Assembly (NCBI RefSeq): GCF_023630175.1
Contig: NZ_JALLIN010000009.1
Span: forward strand, 1-64,000
Direction: 5' to 3'
DNA: 64,000 nucleotides
Source of the DNA: Streptomyces cellostaticus
GTDB lineage: Bacteria > Actinomycetota > Actinomycetes > Streptomycetales > Streptomycetaceae
Of the stretch, positions 44,109 through 54,033 are shown in pieces. The number at the start of each line of letters is the position of its first letter. Positions within the stretch are counted from its first letter, which is position 1. The notes below the pieces were generated by a model. The model was not told the DNA's origin. It searched no databases and saw nothing but the letters and a program-made list of their open reading frames with translations. The translations under genes and the position numbers were made by a program.

Positions 44109-44711
44109 ATGAACGATCGCATGGTGTGGATCGACTGCGAGATGACCGGCCTCTCGCTGTCCGACGACGCGCTCATCGAGGTGGCCGCCCTCGTCACCGA
44201 CTCCGAGCTGAACGTGCTCGGCGAAGGGGTGGACATCGTCATCCGCCCGCCGGACTCGGCACTGGAGACGATGCCGGAGGTGGTGCGCGAGATGCACACC
44301 GCGTCCGGGCTGCTGGAGGAACTGGCCGGCGGCACGACGCTGGCCGACGCCGAGGCACAGGTCCTCGCCTACGTCCGCGAGCACGTCAAGGAGCCCGGCA
44401 AGGCCCCGCTGTGCGGCAACTCCGTCGGCACCGACCGCGGCTTCCTGCTGCGCGACATGCCGGCCCTGGAGAACCACCTCCACTACCGCATCGTCGACGT
44501 CTCCTCCATCAAGGAACTGGCCCGCCGCTGGTACCCCCGGGCCTACTTCAACAGCCCGGAGAAGAACGGCAACCACCGCGCCCTCGCCGACATCCGCGAG
44601 TCCATCGCCGAACTGCGCTACTACCGCGAGGCCGTCTTCGTCCCGCAGCCCGGACCGGACTCCGACACCGCCAGGGCGATCGCCGCCAAGCACGTCCTGC
44701 CCGCGCGGTAG
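44109..44711 (+). CDS. orn: Oligoribonuclease
   Basis: The 200-residue 3'-5' exoribonuclease of the DEDDh superfamily shows Exo [12 protein letters not shown], Exo [13 protein letters not shown] and Exo [20 protein letters not shown]. It degrades two- to five-nucleotide RNAs, including pGpG from c-di-GMP turnover. Streptomyces ornA mutants are slow-growing and developmentally impaired. The ATG at 44109 has AAGGTGAG four bases upstream; a GTG nine bases earlier is less likely. It lies right after adpA, an arrangement conserved across the genus. Confidence 0.95.
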   Translation: MNDRMVWIDCEMTGLSLSDDALIEVAALVTDSELNVLGEGVDIVIRPPDSALETMPEVVREMHTASGLLEELAGGTTLADAEAQVLAYVREHVKEPGKAPLCGNSVGTDRGFLLRDMPALENHLHYRIVDVSSIKELARRWYPRAYFNSPEKNGNHRALADIRESIAELRYYREAVFVPQPGPDSDTARAIAAKHVLPAR

Positions 44712-44787
44712 GGCCCCGGGACCGGCGCCCCGGGGTCCACTCGGGACGCGCGCGAAAACCCGTGCGCGAGCACCCCTTCGGACCCTG

Positions 44788-44793
44788 TAGACT
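44788..44793 (+). promoter_or_regulatory. Candidate -10 of the tRNA-His promoter
   Basis: TAGACT, 46 bases before the tRNA. No good -35 is visible at normal spacing, so this is tentative. Confidence 0.35.
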
Positions 44794-44839
44794 TCTTCTC
44801 GGCCGGTCGGGGAGAGCACTCCTCGGACTACCGGTCGTG

Positions 44840-44912
44840 GTGGGTGTAGCTCAGCTGGTAGAGCACCTGGTTGTGGTCCAGGATGCCGCGGGTTCAAGTC
44901 CCGTCACTCACC
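44840..44912 (+). tRNA. tRNA-His (anticodon GTG)
   Basis: The 73-base cloverleaf has a seven-pair acceptor stem (GTGGGTG with CACTCAC, one G-U), D-arm GCTC/GAGC and anticodon stem CCTGG/CCAGG. The loop TTGTGGT carries GTG at 44873-44875, and the T-loop is TTCAAGT. The base before position 1 (G at 44839) and the discriminator C match the special G-1:C73 pair of tRNA-His. CCA is not encoded. Confidence 0.97.
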
Positions 44913-44922
44913 CTGAGTAGTA

Positions 44923-44958
44923 AGCCGGTGACTCCGTCGAGAGACGGAGTCACCGGCT
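44923..44958 (+). terminator. Very strong terminator after tRNA-His
   Basis: A perfect 16-bp stem (AGCCGGTGACTCCGTC with its complement) closed by a GAGA tetraloop and followed by GATTCGTTTTCG, a rare T-rich tail in this genome. Confidence 0.92.
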
Positions 44959-45014
44959 GATTCGTTTTCGCGTCCGCCGCCCGGGCGGGGTACGTCACCC
45001 ACCCGGGAGGACCG

Positions 45015-46070
45015 TCACGACGACGCCCGGCCCACCAGTTCCGTGGGCAGGACCTCGTGCAGGCGTCGCGGGTCGCGGGTCGCGGCCGGGCGGCGGCCGG
45101 CGATCTCGGTCAGGAGCAGGTCGATCATGGCGCGGCCCATCTCCTCGATCGGCTGGCGGACGCTGGTCAGCGGCGGGTCCATGTGCCGGGCGATGACCGA
45201 GTCGTCGTAGCCGACGAGGGCCACGTCGCCGGGGACGCTGCGGCCCGCCTCGCGCAGCACCTGCCGGGCGCCCGCCGCCGTGACGTCGGAGCCCGCGAAG
45301 ACCGCGTCCAGGTCCGGATGGCGCTCCAGGAGGGTCGCCATGGCCCGCCGGCCGCCCTCGTCGGTGAAGTCACCGGGCTCGATCAGGTCCTCGTCCACGG
45401 GCAGGCCCGCGTCCCGCAGGGCGTCGCGGTAGCCGTCGACACGGCGCTGGGCGCCGTAGACGTCGAGGCGGCCGGTGATGTGGGCGATCCGGCGGCGGCC
45501 CCGGGACAGCAGGTGCTCCACCGCGGACCGGGCGCCGCCGTAGTTGTCCGAGTCCACCGAGGTCAGCGTCTCGGTGGCGGAGCGGGGGCCGCTGATCACC
45601 GCGGGGATCTCCAGTTGGGACAGCAGGTCCGGCAGGGGGTCGTCGGCGTGCACCGAGACCAGCAGGACACCGTCGACGCGATGGGCGGCGAGGTACTGCG
45701 CGAGCCGCTGCCGCTCCCGGTCGCTGCCCGCGAAGATGAGCAGCAACTGCATCTCGCTGTCGGAGAGTTCGGCGCCGACACCGCGAAGCATGTCGGAGAA
45801 GTAGGGCTCCGAGAAGAAGCGGGTCTCCGGCTCCGGCACCACCAGCGCGATGGCGTCGGTGCGATTGGCCGCGAGGGCCCGCGCCGCGGTGTTGGGCACA
45901 TAGCCGAGCTCCGCGACGGCCGCCTCCACGGCGGCGCGGGTCGCCTCGCTCACCCGGGGCGACCCGTTGATCACCCGTGAGACCGTGCCCCTGCCGACAC
46001 CGGCACGTGCGGCGACCTCTTCCAGCGTCGGCCGCCGGCTGCTCCGGCTCCGCTCTCCGTTGACTGGCAT
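45015..46070 (-). CDS. LacI-family regulator next to bglC (possible CebR)
   Basis: The 351-residue LacI protein has an N-terminal helix-turn-helix (TLEEVAARAGVGRGTVSRVINGSPRVSEATR) and a full periplasmic-binding-like effector domain ending MDPPLTSVRQPIEEMGRAMIDLLLTEIAG. Its length is that of CebR, the cellobiose-responsive repressor. GAGG lies eight bases before the ATG at 46070; an upstream extension is unlikely. It is transcribed away from bglC (same strand, 174 bases after it). A second, collapsed lacI gene with an almost identical recognition helix lies at the other end of the cluster, so this intact copy may be what binds the two CebR-like boxes here. Whether it is CebR itself or a paralogue cannot be told from sequence. 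Confidence 0.85.
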   Translation of the reverse strand: MPVNGERSRSSRRPTLEEVAARAGVGRGTVSRVINGSPRVSEATRAAVEAAVAELGYVPNTAARALAANRTDAIALVVPEPETRFFSEPYFSDMLRGVGAELSDSEMQLLLIFAGSDRERQRLAQYLAAHRVDGVLLVSVHADDPLPDLLSQLEIPAVISGPRSATETLTSVDSDNYGGARSAVEHLLSRGRRRIAHITGRLDVYGAQRRVDGYRDALRDAGLPVDEDLIEPGDFTDEGGRRAMATLLERHPDLDAVFAGSDVTAAGARQVLREAGRSVPGDVALVGYDDSVIARHMDPPLTSVRQPIEEMGRAMIDLLLTEIAGRRPAATRDPRRLHEVLPTELVGRASS

Positions 46071-46170
46071 GGTCTCCGCCTCCCGCTCACAACCGACCGG
46101 CCGGGGGTTGTCCGCTACCGTCCGGCCAGGAATGTAACCGAGATCCCGCGGCACCCGCTCTCATCATCCC

Positions 46171-46241
46171 GCGCCCGCGGCCCGGCCGGGGGCGCGGGCG
46201 CGGCGGCTGTGCCCCGGCCGCCCGGCCGGGGGCGCGGGCGC
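46171..46241 (-). terminator. GC hairpin and 21-bp direct repeat after bglC
   Basis: GCGCCCGCG (46171-46179) pairs with CGCGGGCGC (46193-46201). The sequence CCCGGCCGGGGGCGCGGGCGC occurs at 46181-46201 and again at 46221-46241. The hairpin probably ends the bglC transcript. Confidence 0.6.
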
Positions 46242-46244
46242 ACG

Positions 46245-47702
46245 TCACATCCGCGGGTCCGTCTCCGGCAGGGCGTTGCGGCGGATCACGTCGGCGTACC
46301 AGTGGGCGCTGGCCTTCGGGATGCGGCGCTGGGTGCCGTAGTCGACGTAGACGGCGCCGAACCGCTTCGAGTAGCCGTAGGACCACTCGAAGTTGTCCAG
46401 CAGCGACCACAGGAAGTAGCCCCGGACGTCGACGCCGTCGGCGATGGCGCGCCGGACCGCGTCGAGGTGGCCGTGGAGGTAGGCGATCCGCTGCGGGTCG
46501 TTCACCTTCCCCTCGGGGGAGACGTAGTCGTCGAAGGCGGCGCCGTTCTCGGTGACCATCAGCGGCAGCGCGGGGTGCGCGGCCGCCACCCCGGCCAGCA
46601 GGGTGTGCAGGCCGTCCGCGTCGATGGCCCAGTTCATCGCCGTGAGCTCGTCGTTGGCGAGGTGGAAGGAGACGTCCTCGGAGCCGGTCCACGGCGAGTG
46701 GTCGCTGGCGCCGTGGCCGTCGTTCTTGGTGGCGCCGGCGCCTTCCACGGGCCGTGAGACCACGGTCGGCGAGTAGTAGTTGACGCCGAGCACGTCGATC
46801 GGACGGGAGATCTCGGCGAGGTCGTCGCCGCGCACCAGTTCGTCCCAGTCGACGATGCGCGCGGTGTCCGCGAGCAGGTCCTGCGGGTAGGCGCCGTCGA
46901 GGATCGGGCCGGTGAAGATCCGGTTGCCGACCGCGTCGATACGCCGGGCCGCCTCCACGTCCCCGGGGGCGTCGGTGAGCGGCCGCACCTGGTGCAGGTT
47001 GAGGGTGATGGAGAGCTGCGCGGAGCCGGGCAGGACCGAGCGCAGCGCCCCGACCGCCCGGCCGTGCGCCAGATTGAGGTGGTGGGCGGCGCGCAGGGTG
47101 GCGGCCGGGTCGGTACGGCCGGGCGCGTGCACACCGGAGCCGTAGCCGAGGAAGGCCGAGCACCACGGCTCGTTGAGCGTGGTCCAGACCCCGACGCGGT
47201 CCCCGAGGGCGCGGCCGACCGTCTCGGCGTACTCGGCGAAGCGCTGCGCGGTGTCCCGCTGCGGCCAGCCGCCCGCGTCCTCGAGCTCCTGGGGCAGGTC
47301 CCAGTGGTAGAGGGTGGCGACGGGGGTGATGCCGGCCTGGAGGAGTTCGTCGGTGAGGCGGCGGTAGAAGTCCAGGCCGCGTTCGACGGCGGGCCCCCGC
47401 CCGGTGGGCTGCACCCGGGACCAGGAGACGGAGAACCGGTACGCCCGCAGGCCGAGGTCCTTCATCAGCGCCACGTCGTCGCGGTACCGGTGGTAGTGGT
47501 CGGCGGCGATGTCGCCGGTGTCGCCGTTGCGCACCCTGCCGGGCGTGTGGCTGAAGGTGTCCCAGATGGAGGGCGTGCGTCCGTCCTCGGCTGCCGCGCC
47601 CTCGACCTGGTAGGCGGCGGTGGCCGCGCCCCAGACGAAACCGGGCGGGAAGGAGGGGTCCGCGGCCGGCCGGGTCGTCGGCTCGGGTCGTACAGCGGTC
47701 AT
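46245..47702 (-). CDS. bglC: GH1 beta-glucosidase of the cello-oligosaccharide system
   Basis: The 485-residue glycoside hydrolase family 1 enzyme has N-terminal [15 protein letters not shown], the acid/base motif TLNEPW, the nucleophile motif VTENGA and the C-terminal [22 protein letters not shown]. No signal peptide is present, so it hydrolyses imported cellobiose and cellotriose to glucose in the cytoplasm. A CebR-type box (47705-47718) lies immediately before the ATG, overlapping where the ribosome binding site should be. It follows cebG on the same strand and completes the uptake-and-cleavage unit. Confidence 0.93.
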   Translation of the reverse strand: MTAVRPEPTTRPAADPSFPPGFVWGAATAAYQVEGAAAEDGRTPSIWDTFSHTPGRVRNGDTGDIAADHYHRYRDDVALMKDLGLRAYRFSVSWSRVQPTGRGPAVERGLDFYRRLTDELLQAGITPVATLYHWDLPQELEDAGGWPQRDTAQRFAEYAETVGRALGDRVGVWTTLNEPWCSAFLGYGSGVHAPGRTDPAATLRAAHHLNLAHGRAVGALRSVLPGSAQLSITLNLHQVRPLTDAPGDVEAARRIDAVGNRIFTGPILDGAYPQDLLADTARIVDWDELVRGDDLAEISRPIDVLGVNYYSPTVVSRPVEGAGATKNDGHGASDHSPWTGSEDVSFHLANDELTAMNWAIDADGLHTLLAGVAAAHPALPLMVTENGAAFDDYVSPEGKVNDPQRIAYLHGHLDAVRRAIADGVDVRGYFLWSLLDNFEWSYGYSKRFGAVYVDYGTQRRIPKASAHWYADVIRRNALPETDPRM

Positions 47703-47704
47703 GG

Positions 47705-47718
47705 TGAGAGCGCTCCCA
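47705..47718 (-). promoter_or_regulatory. CebR-like box before bglC
   Basis: TGAGAGCGCTCCCA matches the 14-bp CebR palindrome TGGGAGCGCTCCCA at 13 positions. It lies only two bases from the start codon, so binding could block both transcription and, in RNA, leave an unusual leader. Confidence 0.85.
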
Positions 47719-47764
47719 AAGTGGCGGGTGGAAAGTCGGTCTGCTGCCCGGGACGACTGCGCCG

Positions 47765-48685
47765 TCACCCCTTGACGGCGCCCGACATGATGCCCCCGAC
47801 GATCTGCTTGCCGAAGATCACGAAGACCAGCAGCAGTGGCAGCGTGCTGATCAGCGCGCCGGCCATGACGATGCTCTGGTCGGGGGTGTAGGAGGCGCTG
47901 AGCTGGCCGAGCGCCACCTGGATGGTGGGGTTCTGCTGGTTCAGGGCGAGGAAGGGCCAGAAGAAGTCGTTCCACGCCTGCACGAAGGTGAGCATCCCGA
48001 GCACCATCATCGCGGGCCGGGCCACGGGCAGGACCACGCTCCACACGATGCGGAGGTTGGTCGCGCCGTCCACCTTGGCCGCCTCGATCAGTTCGTGGGG
48101 CAGGGCCTCCAGCAGGTACTGGCGCATGAAGAACACACCGAAGGCGCCGACGAGGGTCGGGAAGATCACCGACTCCAGCTTCCCGCCCCACCCGATGTCG
48201 GACATCATCATGAACAGCGGGACGACGCTGAGCTGCGGCGGGATGGTCAGTGTGGCGATGACCGCGGTCATCAGGAAGCCGCGGCCGCGGAAGCGCATCT
48301 TGGCGAAGGCGTATCCGGCCAGCGTGCAGAAGAACAGGGTCGCGGCGGTGATGCAGCCGGCCACGACGACGCTGTTGACGATGGCCCTGCCCAGGTTGGC
48401 CTGGTCCCAGGCGGCCTGGAGGTTGCTCCACAGCCTGCCGCCCGGCAGCAGCGGCGGCGGGCTGTCCAGGACCCGCTGCTGGTCGTGCGAGGCGGCCACC
48501 AGGGTCCAGTACAGCGGGAAGATCGACCCCAGGCCGACGACGACGAGGGCGGCGTAGGTGAAGGGGCCGCCCTCGAGCTGCCGGCCGGCGCCGAGCACGA
48601 GGCGGGCCCGGCCGCCGCTGCCGGGGGTGGGCGGACGGTCCGGGGTGAGGTCCGCCGCGGGCTTGATGGGACTGGTCGTGGTCAT
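47765..48685 (-). CDS. cebG: Sugar ABC transporter permease (CebG)
   Basis: The 306-residue membrane protein has six hydrophobic segments and the binding-protein-dependent permease EAA loop ([35 protein letters not shown] in part), which contacts the ATPase, supplied elsewhere by MsiK in Streptomyces. GGGAG lies eight bases before the ATG. It starts 14 bases after cebF. With CebE and CebF it should import cellobiose/cellotriose. Confidence 0.93.
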   Translation of the reverse strand: MTTTSPIKPAADLTPDRPPTPGSGGRARLVLGAGRQLEGGPFTYAALVVVGLGSIFPLYWTLVAASHDQQRVLDSPPPLLPGGRLWSNLQAAWDQANLGRAIVNSVVVAGCITAATLFFCTLAGYAFAKMRFRGRGFLMTAVIATLTIPPQLSVVPLFMMMSDIGWGGKLESVIFPTLVGAFGVFFMRQYLLEALPHELIEAAKVDGATNLRIVWSVVLPVARPAMMVLGMLTFVQAWNDFFWPFLALNQQNPTIQVALGQLSASYTPDQSIVMAGALISTLPLLLVFVIFGKQIVGGIMSGAVKG

Positions 48686-48699
48686 CGAAGTCGCTCCCG

Positions 48700-49698
48700 T
48701 CAGGCCGCGCTCTTGCGCACGAACCGGCCGACGATCAAGTTGATCAGGGCGATCAGCAGCAGCAGGACGAGCATCGCCCAGGCCACGGCGGCGGCCGGAC
48801 CCAGGTGCCCCAGCTTCCAGCCGTAGTTGAAGAGGTAGATGCTCAGGGTCTCGTACTGGTGCTCGCTGCCGCCCATGGACCCGAGCGTGCCGCCCTGCAG
48901 CAGCAGCGGCTCGCCGAACAGCTGCATGGAACCGATGGTCGAGATGACGATGGTGAACAGGATCGTCGGCCGCAGCGAGGGGATCGTCACCTTGCGGAAC
49001 TGCTGCCACCGCGACGCGCCGTCGATGGAGGCGGCCTCGTAGAGATCGGTCGGCACGGCCTGCATGGCAGCCAGGTAGATCAGGGCGTTGTAGCCGGTCC
49101 AGCGCCAGATCACGATGACCGAGATGGCGATCTTGGACGTCCACTCGCCGTTGCCCCAGTCGATGTCGCCGACGCCGGCGAAGTGCAGCACCCAGTTGAG
49201 GATGCCGCCGTCCGCCCGGAAGACCAGTGCGAAGACCAGCGCCGCGGTGGCCACCGAGGTGGCGTACGGGGTGAGGATGAGCGTCCGCCAGAACGTGCTG
49301 GCCCGCAGCCTGTAGTTGAGCAGATGGGCCAGACCCAGCGCCACGAGGAGCTGGGGAACGGTCGATATGACCCCGATGACGAAGGTGTTGGCGACCGCGG
49401 TCCAGAACTCCGAGTCCTGGAGGATCCTGGAGAAGTTGTCCCAGCCGACCCATTCCGACTGGCCGAGGCTGGTCATCTCGACCCGGTGCAGGGCGATCCA
49501 GCCGGTGTAGAGGAGCGGGTAGAGCCCGAACGCTCCGAAGACGAGGAAGAAGGGCGCGATGTAGGCGTAGGGCGAGGCCAGGTCGTCGAAGCGCCACAGC
49601 CGGCTGCGCCACGAGCGGGGGCCGGGTCCGTTCGGCACGGTGCCGGAGCCGCCGGGCGGCGGGCTGTACGCGCCCCGGGTGGGGGTTGTCGTTGCCAC
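48700..49698 (-). CDS. cebF: Sugar ABC transporter permease (CebF)
   Basis: The 332-residue permease partner has a proline/glycine-rich cytoplasmic head (about 45 residues) before six TM segments. Its EAA loop includes [25 protein letters not shown]. The GTG at 49698 follows AAGGA at seven bases. It is first of the cebFG pair, with cebE 338 bases upstream. No ATPase gene is present, in line with the shared MsiK ATPase known in Streptomyces. Confidence 0.93.
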   Translation of the reverse strand: MATTTPTRGAYSPPPGGSGTVPNGPGPRSWRSRLWRFDDLASPYAYIAPFFLVFGAFGLYPLLYTGWIALHRVEMTSLGQSEWVGWDNFSRILQDSEFWTAVANTFVIGVISTVPQLLVALGLAHLLNYRLRASTFWRTLILTPYATSVATAALVFALVFRADGGILNWVLHFAGVGDIDWGNGEWTSKIAISVIVIWRWTGYNALIYLAAMQAVPTDLYEAASIDGASRWQQFRKVTIPSLRPTILFTIVISTIGSMQLFGEPLLLQGGTLGSMGGSEHQYETLSIYLFNYGWKLGHLGPAAAVAWAMLVLLLLIALINLIVGRFVRKSAA

Positions 49699-50036
49699 GG
49701 AGGAGTCCTTGTCTGCAGGGTTTCGGCCGGATACGGGGCGGGCGCGGCGTCCACCGGACCGCGCGCCGGCCCCCGTCCCGCGCGCCACGGCGGGCGGTAC
49801 GGTACCGAGCCGCCCGACCGGGCATCCAGAGCCCGGCGTCCGGGGTCCGGTCCGCCGGGGTCCGTACCCGAGGGACCGGGTCCCGCCGGGCGCCGCGACG
49901 GCTGAGGTGCCGGGCCGCGGCCGGGGCGCCGCTGCGCCCTCCCGCGGTCCGCGGTCACGGCACCGGCGCGGTGGCCCCGGCCGGACGCGCGGACGCGGAG
50001 CGGGCGGTCCGAGGGACCGGCCCGCCCCGGCGCGCG
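49699..50036 (-). other. Long gap between cebE and cebF
   Basis: These 338 bases carry no supported gene. They are extremely GC-rich, with many short G/C inverted repeats, such as the CCCGGCGTCCGGGG-type repeats around 49830-49860. Secondary structure here could trim or attenuate the transcript so that the binding protein message exceeds the permease message, as seen in other ABC operons. That is inference; no perfect terminator stem was found. Confidence 0.4.
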
Positions 50037-51362
50037 TCAGCCGATCGCCTTGTCGATCGCCTCGGTCGCGGCCTTCCACGCGTCGGCGGGCTTGGTGCCC
50101 CGCTGCTCCATGTTGTTGATCTGCGTCGAGATCGTGTCCTTGATCACGGCGTCCTTGGGACCGAGCACCGCCTCGGGGATGGACTTGGCCTCCTCCGCGT
50201 AGATCTCGCCGATCGGGGCGTCGTTGAAGTACGGGAGCTTCGCGCTCTTCACGTCGGCCAGCTCGTAGGCGCCCTGGTTGGACGGGAAGACACCGATGGC
50301 CTTGAACACCGCGGCCTGCTGTTCGGGCGCCGTCAGCCACTTGACCAGCTCGGTGGCCTCCTTGACGTGCTTGCCGCCCTGCGGGACCGCCAGGAAGGAG
50401 CCGCCCCAGTTGGCCGCCGTGGAACCGGGCGCCCGCGAGATGTCCCACTTGCCCTTGTAGGCGTCACCGGAGTTGGTGGAGATCTGGCCCGCCATCCAGG
50501 CCGGGCACGCCACCGTGGCGACACTGCCCTTGCGCAGCGCCGCCGTCCAGGCGTCGGTGAACTGCGGCAGTCCCTGCGTCAGCTTCTTCGACGCGGCCTC
50601 GGCGGAGAGGTCCCACCCCTGCCGCACGGAGGCGCTGTCCTTGTAGACCGGCTTGCCGTCGGTGCCGTAGTACTGCTCGTCCGAGGAGCTGACGACCGCG
50701 TTGAACATGGCGCTCGCGGAGTCCATGAAGTAGGTGCCGGACGGCGCCTTCTTCCTGTACTGCTCGCCGAGCTTCAGGTAGTCCTCCCATCCGCCCGCTA
50801 TCGCCTTGGCGACGTCCTCGCGGTCGGTGGGCAGACCCGCCTTCTCGAACAGGTCGCGGCGGTAGCACAGCGACATCGGGCCGATGTCGGTGCCGGCGCC
50901 CACGACCTTGCCGTCCTGCGTGGTGGCCTGCTTCTCCTTCCAGGAGACCCAGTCCTTCACGTCGATCGACTTGCCCAGGTCGGCGAACTTGTCCGCCTGG
51001 GTGTCGACGACCTCCTTGATCCGGCCGACCTCGATACCGGTGACGTCTCCCAGGCCGCTGCCCGTGTTCAGCTGCTGAAGGAGCTTGGGGTAGTAGTCCT
51101 GCTCGTTGGCGGTGACCTCTTCCTTCACCGTGATGTTCGGGTGGAGCTCGTGGTACTTGGCGAACAGATCGGCCTCCTTGTAGCCGAACTGCCCGAAGTC
51201 GGCCACGGTGAGCGTGATCGAGCCGTCGGACCCGGAGGCGTCCGAGTCGTCGTCACCGCTGCAGCCCGTCAGCAGCAGCGCCGATGCCGTCAGGACCGTG
51301 GTGGCGAGGGCCGCCGCTCTGCGACGGCGACCGCCTCCGCCGTCGGTACCGGTGATGCGCAT
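50037..51362 (-). CDS. cebE: Cello-oligosaccharide-binding lipoprotein (CebE)
   Basis: The 441-residue solute-binding protein of family 1 has a lipoprotein signal ending in LLTGC (Cys near residue 34), then an acidic linker and a two-lobe fold (ITLTVADFGQFGYKEADLFAKYHELHPN and on). AAGGAG is seven bases before the ATG at 51362. It captures cellobiose or cellotriose and delivers it to CebFG. The ligand follows from context (bglC, CebR-like boxes) rather than from residues I can point to. A CebR-like box lies 215 bases upstream. Confidence 0.92.
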   Translation of the reverse strand: MRITGTDGGGGRRRRAAALATTVLTASALLLTGCSGDDDSDASGSDGSITLTVADFGQFGYKEADLFAKYHELHPNITVKEEVTANEQDYYPKLLQQLNTGSGLGDVTGIEVGRIKEVVDTQADKFADLGKSIDVKDWVSWKEKQATTQDGKVVGAGTDIGPMSLCYRRDLFEKAGLPTDREDVAKAIAGGWEDYLKLGEQYRKKAPSGTYFMDSASAMFNAVVSSSDEQYYGTDGKPVYKDSASVRQGWDLSAEAASKKLTQGLPQFTDAWTAALRKGSVATVACPAWMAGQISTNSGDAYKGKWDISRAPGSTAANWGGSFLAVPQGGKHVKEATELVKWLTAPEQQAAVFKAIGVFPSNQGAYELADVKSAKLPYFNDAPIGEIYAEEAKSIPEAVLGPKDAVIKDTISTQINNMEQRGTKPADAWKAATEAIDKAIG

Positions 51363-51857
51363 TCCACTACTCCTTGTTCCGGTGGGAATCGGGACCCCAG
51401 GAAGCGGACCGCCAAGGATCGGCGGCCCGGACCTGCCCTCTCGATTTCGAGCAGCGGCCGGCTCACAGCACACGATGTGCGGTGCAAAGACGCTGGTCAA
51501 CGGTTGTTTCGTGCAGGGTGGAGGGAAAGGCCATCAGTGCTTCGACCCGCGCGGGCCGAGCCCCTCGAAACTTCCGTGGGACCGCTCCCACGCGGCATGC
51601 CGGAAGACTCCTCGCTGCGGGGGCCGGGTGTCAAGACTTGAAAACAGCGTTGTTGCCCGAGCGTGTCCCAGGCGTCACGCGAACGTGTCACGCAATCCCC
51701 TGCCGCGCTCCGGACACCCGCCCGCCGCCCGGCGGATCCACGCTGGTCACAGGGATGATCTCAGCTGAGGCCGGCGGAGGCCCCGGACCGGAGGGCCGGC
51801 CCCGCGGCGCGCCGGTACGGAATGAGGCACCCCTTGCCGCACACCGGAAGGTGAACG
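51363..51857. promoter_or_regulatory. Divergent region between cebE and the lacI pseudogene
   Basis: This 495-base region would hold the cebE promoter and that of the ancestral cebR. It contains one CebR-like box (listed separately) and no supported gene. Its GC content is mixed, with less GC-rich patches around 51480-51520 and 51640-51680. Confidence 0.5.
51577..51590. promoter_or_regulatory. CebR-like box upstream of cebE
   Basis: TGGGACCGCTCCCA matches the CebR consensus TGGGAGCGCTCCCA at 13 of 14 positions. Confidence 0.88.
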
Positions 51858-52348
51858 ATGAGCCACGCCCAGCCGCCCGCGGCACCCGGCGTCCGGCGCC
51901 CGACGCTGAACGCCGTGGCCGCTCGGGCCGGTGTCGGCCGTGGCACGGTGTCCCGGGTCCTCAACGGTTCCCCCAGGGTGAGCGACCGGTCCCGGGCGGC
52001 CGTGGAGAAGGCGATCGCCGAACTCGGCTACGTCCCCGACCGCGCCGCGCGCTCCCCCGCCGGCGCCCCGGGCTCGACGCGGTGTTCGCGGCCTCCGACG
52101 TGATGGCCTCCGGGGCGGTGCTCGAACTGCGCGCCACGGGCCGGCGGGTCCCGGACGACGTGGCCGTCGTCGGCTTCGACGACTCGATCGTGGCACGGCA
52201 CGTCGACCCTCCGCTGACCAGCGTCCGCCAGCCCATGGAGGAGATGGGGCGCGTCATGGCGGACCTGCTGCTGGACGAGATCGCGGGACGGGCCGGGCGG
52301 CGCGAGGTGGTCCTGCCGACCCGGCTGGTCGTCCGGGACTCGGCCTGA
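51858..52348 (+). pseudogene. Collapsed lacI gene at the cebR position
   Basis: The first 65 codons encode an intact LacI recognition domain (TLNAVAARAGVGRGTVSRVLNGSPRVSDRSR to GYVPDRAAR). The frame then changes and ends at a stop at 52103. In the +1 frame the reading continues from about 52065 with the C-terminal end of the effector domain (LDAVFAASDVMASGA, FDDSIVARHVDPPLTSVRQPMEEMG) to a stop at 52348. Compared with the intact LacI at 45015-46070, roughly 190 residues of the effector domain are missing and the join is out of frame. The place, divergent from cebE, is where cebR lies in other streptomycetes. It may still make an 81-residue DNA-binding fragment. Confidence 0.85.
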
Positions 52349-52578
52349 GCGCCGCCGGGGTCGCGCGGTCCTGCCGCGAACCGTGATCCCGCCCGGGCGC
52401 GAGCCCTGGCGCGTCTCGTCCGCAGGCGGCGCGAACGCGCCCGGGAGGCGTCGCGTGGACCGAGGGACCGTCCGGTGGTCCGGGGACGGACGGCGGGGCG
52501 CGGCACCCGGACAGGGGGTGCCGCGCCGTCATGCCGCCGGGCCCGGCCGGGGCGTCGCCGCGGCCGGGCCCGGCCCGC

Positions 52579-54033
52579 TCAGCCGAGGGAGCCGAAGGCC
52601 TTGGCGAAGGCGAACTCGTCCTGGGTGATGGAGCTGCAGGTGGCGTCGGCGGTGGGCTTGGTGCCGCCGGCGCACTGCTTGTCGCGGGTCGCGGACCACA
52701 TGGAGAGCCAGCCGAGGCCCTTGGACTTGGCGAAGTCGACGAGCTGGGTGGCGTCGTCGACCCTGAAGACCTCGGAGGAGACGTCGTTGACCCCGATCAT
52801 CGGCGTGACCGCGACCGTCTTCCAGGCGGCCGAGTCGGACAGCCCCAGCACACTCTTGACCTGGGCCTGGGTGGCGGTGGCGGCCTGTTCGGCGTAGGTG
52901 CCCATGTCGCCGTTGTAGGCGGGGCCGTAGTCCATCGCCATGATGTTGACGGTGCCGGTCCGCACGCCGTTGGACCTGGCGTCGGCCAGGAGGTTCACGC
53001 CGTCCTGGGTCAGCCCCTCGGGCATCACCGGCAGGGTGAAGGAGACGTCCAGGTCCGGGTGCTGGGCCTGGAGCTTGGCGATGGCCTTGGCCCGGCGGGT
53101 GTTGGCCGCGGTGTCGGGCAGCGCGCCGCCCTCGACGTCGAAGTCCACCTTGGTCAGCGCGAAGGCGTCCACGGCCTTGCCGTACGCCGCCGCCAGGGCG
53201 TCCACCGAGGTGCAGGTGGTGGCCAGCTCCGAGCCGGAGGCGCCGCCGAAGGAGACCCGGACGTCGCCGCCCCTGGCGCGCAGGGAGCCTATCTGCGCGG
53301 CCACCGCGTCGCCGGTGAGGTCGGTGACACCGCCCCACTTGGGGGTGCAGCCGCCGCCGTCGGTGACGAAGGCGAGGTTGAAGTTCTTCACACCGGTCGC
53401 GTCGGCCGCGGCGAGGAGGTCGAAGGCCGGGTAGAGGGAGGTGTCCACGTAGGGGGCGAAGCCGGCCTCGGCGGTGGTGCCGGTGCCACTGCTCTGCGAG
53501 GGGGTCGGGGTCGCGCTCCGGGTGGGGGTGGCGCTCCCGCTCGGCGTCGCGCCGGGGGCCGGGCTCTGGGGCTCGGTCGGGCGGCCGCTCGGCTCGGGGG
53601 TGGCACCGTCGTCCGCGGAGCACCGCGCGTCGTCGACACGGCAGCCCGTCGGGTCGCCCGTGCCGTCGACCACGAAGCCGACGGTGACCGACTTGCCCAC
53701 GGCCAGGCCGCCGGTGTCCCACTTCGCGGGCTTCACGGTCACGTGCTGACCGCTGACCGCCGCCTCTGCGTTCCAGAGGGAGCCGAGCTTCGCGCCCGCG
53801 GGCAGGTCGAACTCCAGCGTCCAGGTCTTCTCCGTCCGGCCGCTGTTGTTGGTGACGACGTACTGCGCGGTGTAGCCCGTCGACCAGTCGCTGGTCTTCG
53901 TGTAGGCGGCGTTGACTCCGGCCGCGTTCGCCGTGCCGGTGAGCAGGAGGGCACCGCCGCCGATCACCGCCGCGGCCACCACCGAGCCGATCGCCTTGTT
54001 CCTGCCACTGATCCTGCGCCGGTGCGTGCTCAT
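52579..54033 (-). CDS. Secreted chitinase: CBM2 plus GH18
   Basis: The 484-residue protein has a signal peptide (residues 1-38) and a CBM2 carbohydrate-binding module (about 39-135; NAAYTKTSDWSTGYTAQYVVTNNSG). A Pro/Ser/Thr linker follows (about 145-185), then a GH18 barrel. The catalytic glutamate is Glu301 in KVDFDVEGG; the first Asp of the usual DxxDxDxE is Thr here. MDYGPAYNGDMG is the substrate-assisting Tyr region. It degrades chitin outside the cell. A DasR-like site, also similar to the chitinase-promoter element TGGTCTAGACCT, lies about 136 bases upstream. The bifunctional chitinase/lysozyme group of Streptomyces is the nearest type. Confidence 0.92.
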   Translation of the reverse strand: MSTHRRRISGRNKAIGSVVAAAVIGGGALLLTGTANAAGVNAAYTKTSDWSTGYTAQYVVTNNSGRTEKTWTLEFDLPAGAKLGSLWNAEAAVSGQHVTVKPAKWDTGGLAVGKSVTVGFVVDGTGDPTGCRVDDARCSADDGATPEPSGRPTEPQSPAPGATPSGSATPTRSATPTPSQSSGTGTTAEAGFAPYVDTSLYPAFDLLAAADATGVKNFNLAFVTDGGGCTPKWGGVTDLTGDAVAAQIGSLRARGGDVRVSFGGASGSELATTCTSVDALAAAYGKAVDAFALTKVDFDVEGGALPDTAANTRRAKAIAKLQAQHPDLDVSFTLPVMPEGLTQDGVNLLADARSNGVRTGTVNIMAMDYGPAYNGDMGTYAEQAATATQAQVKSVLGLSDSAAWKTVAVTPMIGVNDVSSEVFRVDDATQLVDFAKSKGLGWLSMWSATRDKQCAGGTKPTADATCSSITQDEFAFAKAFGSLG

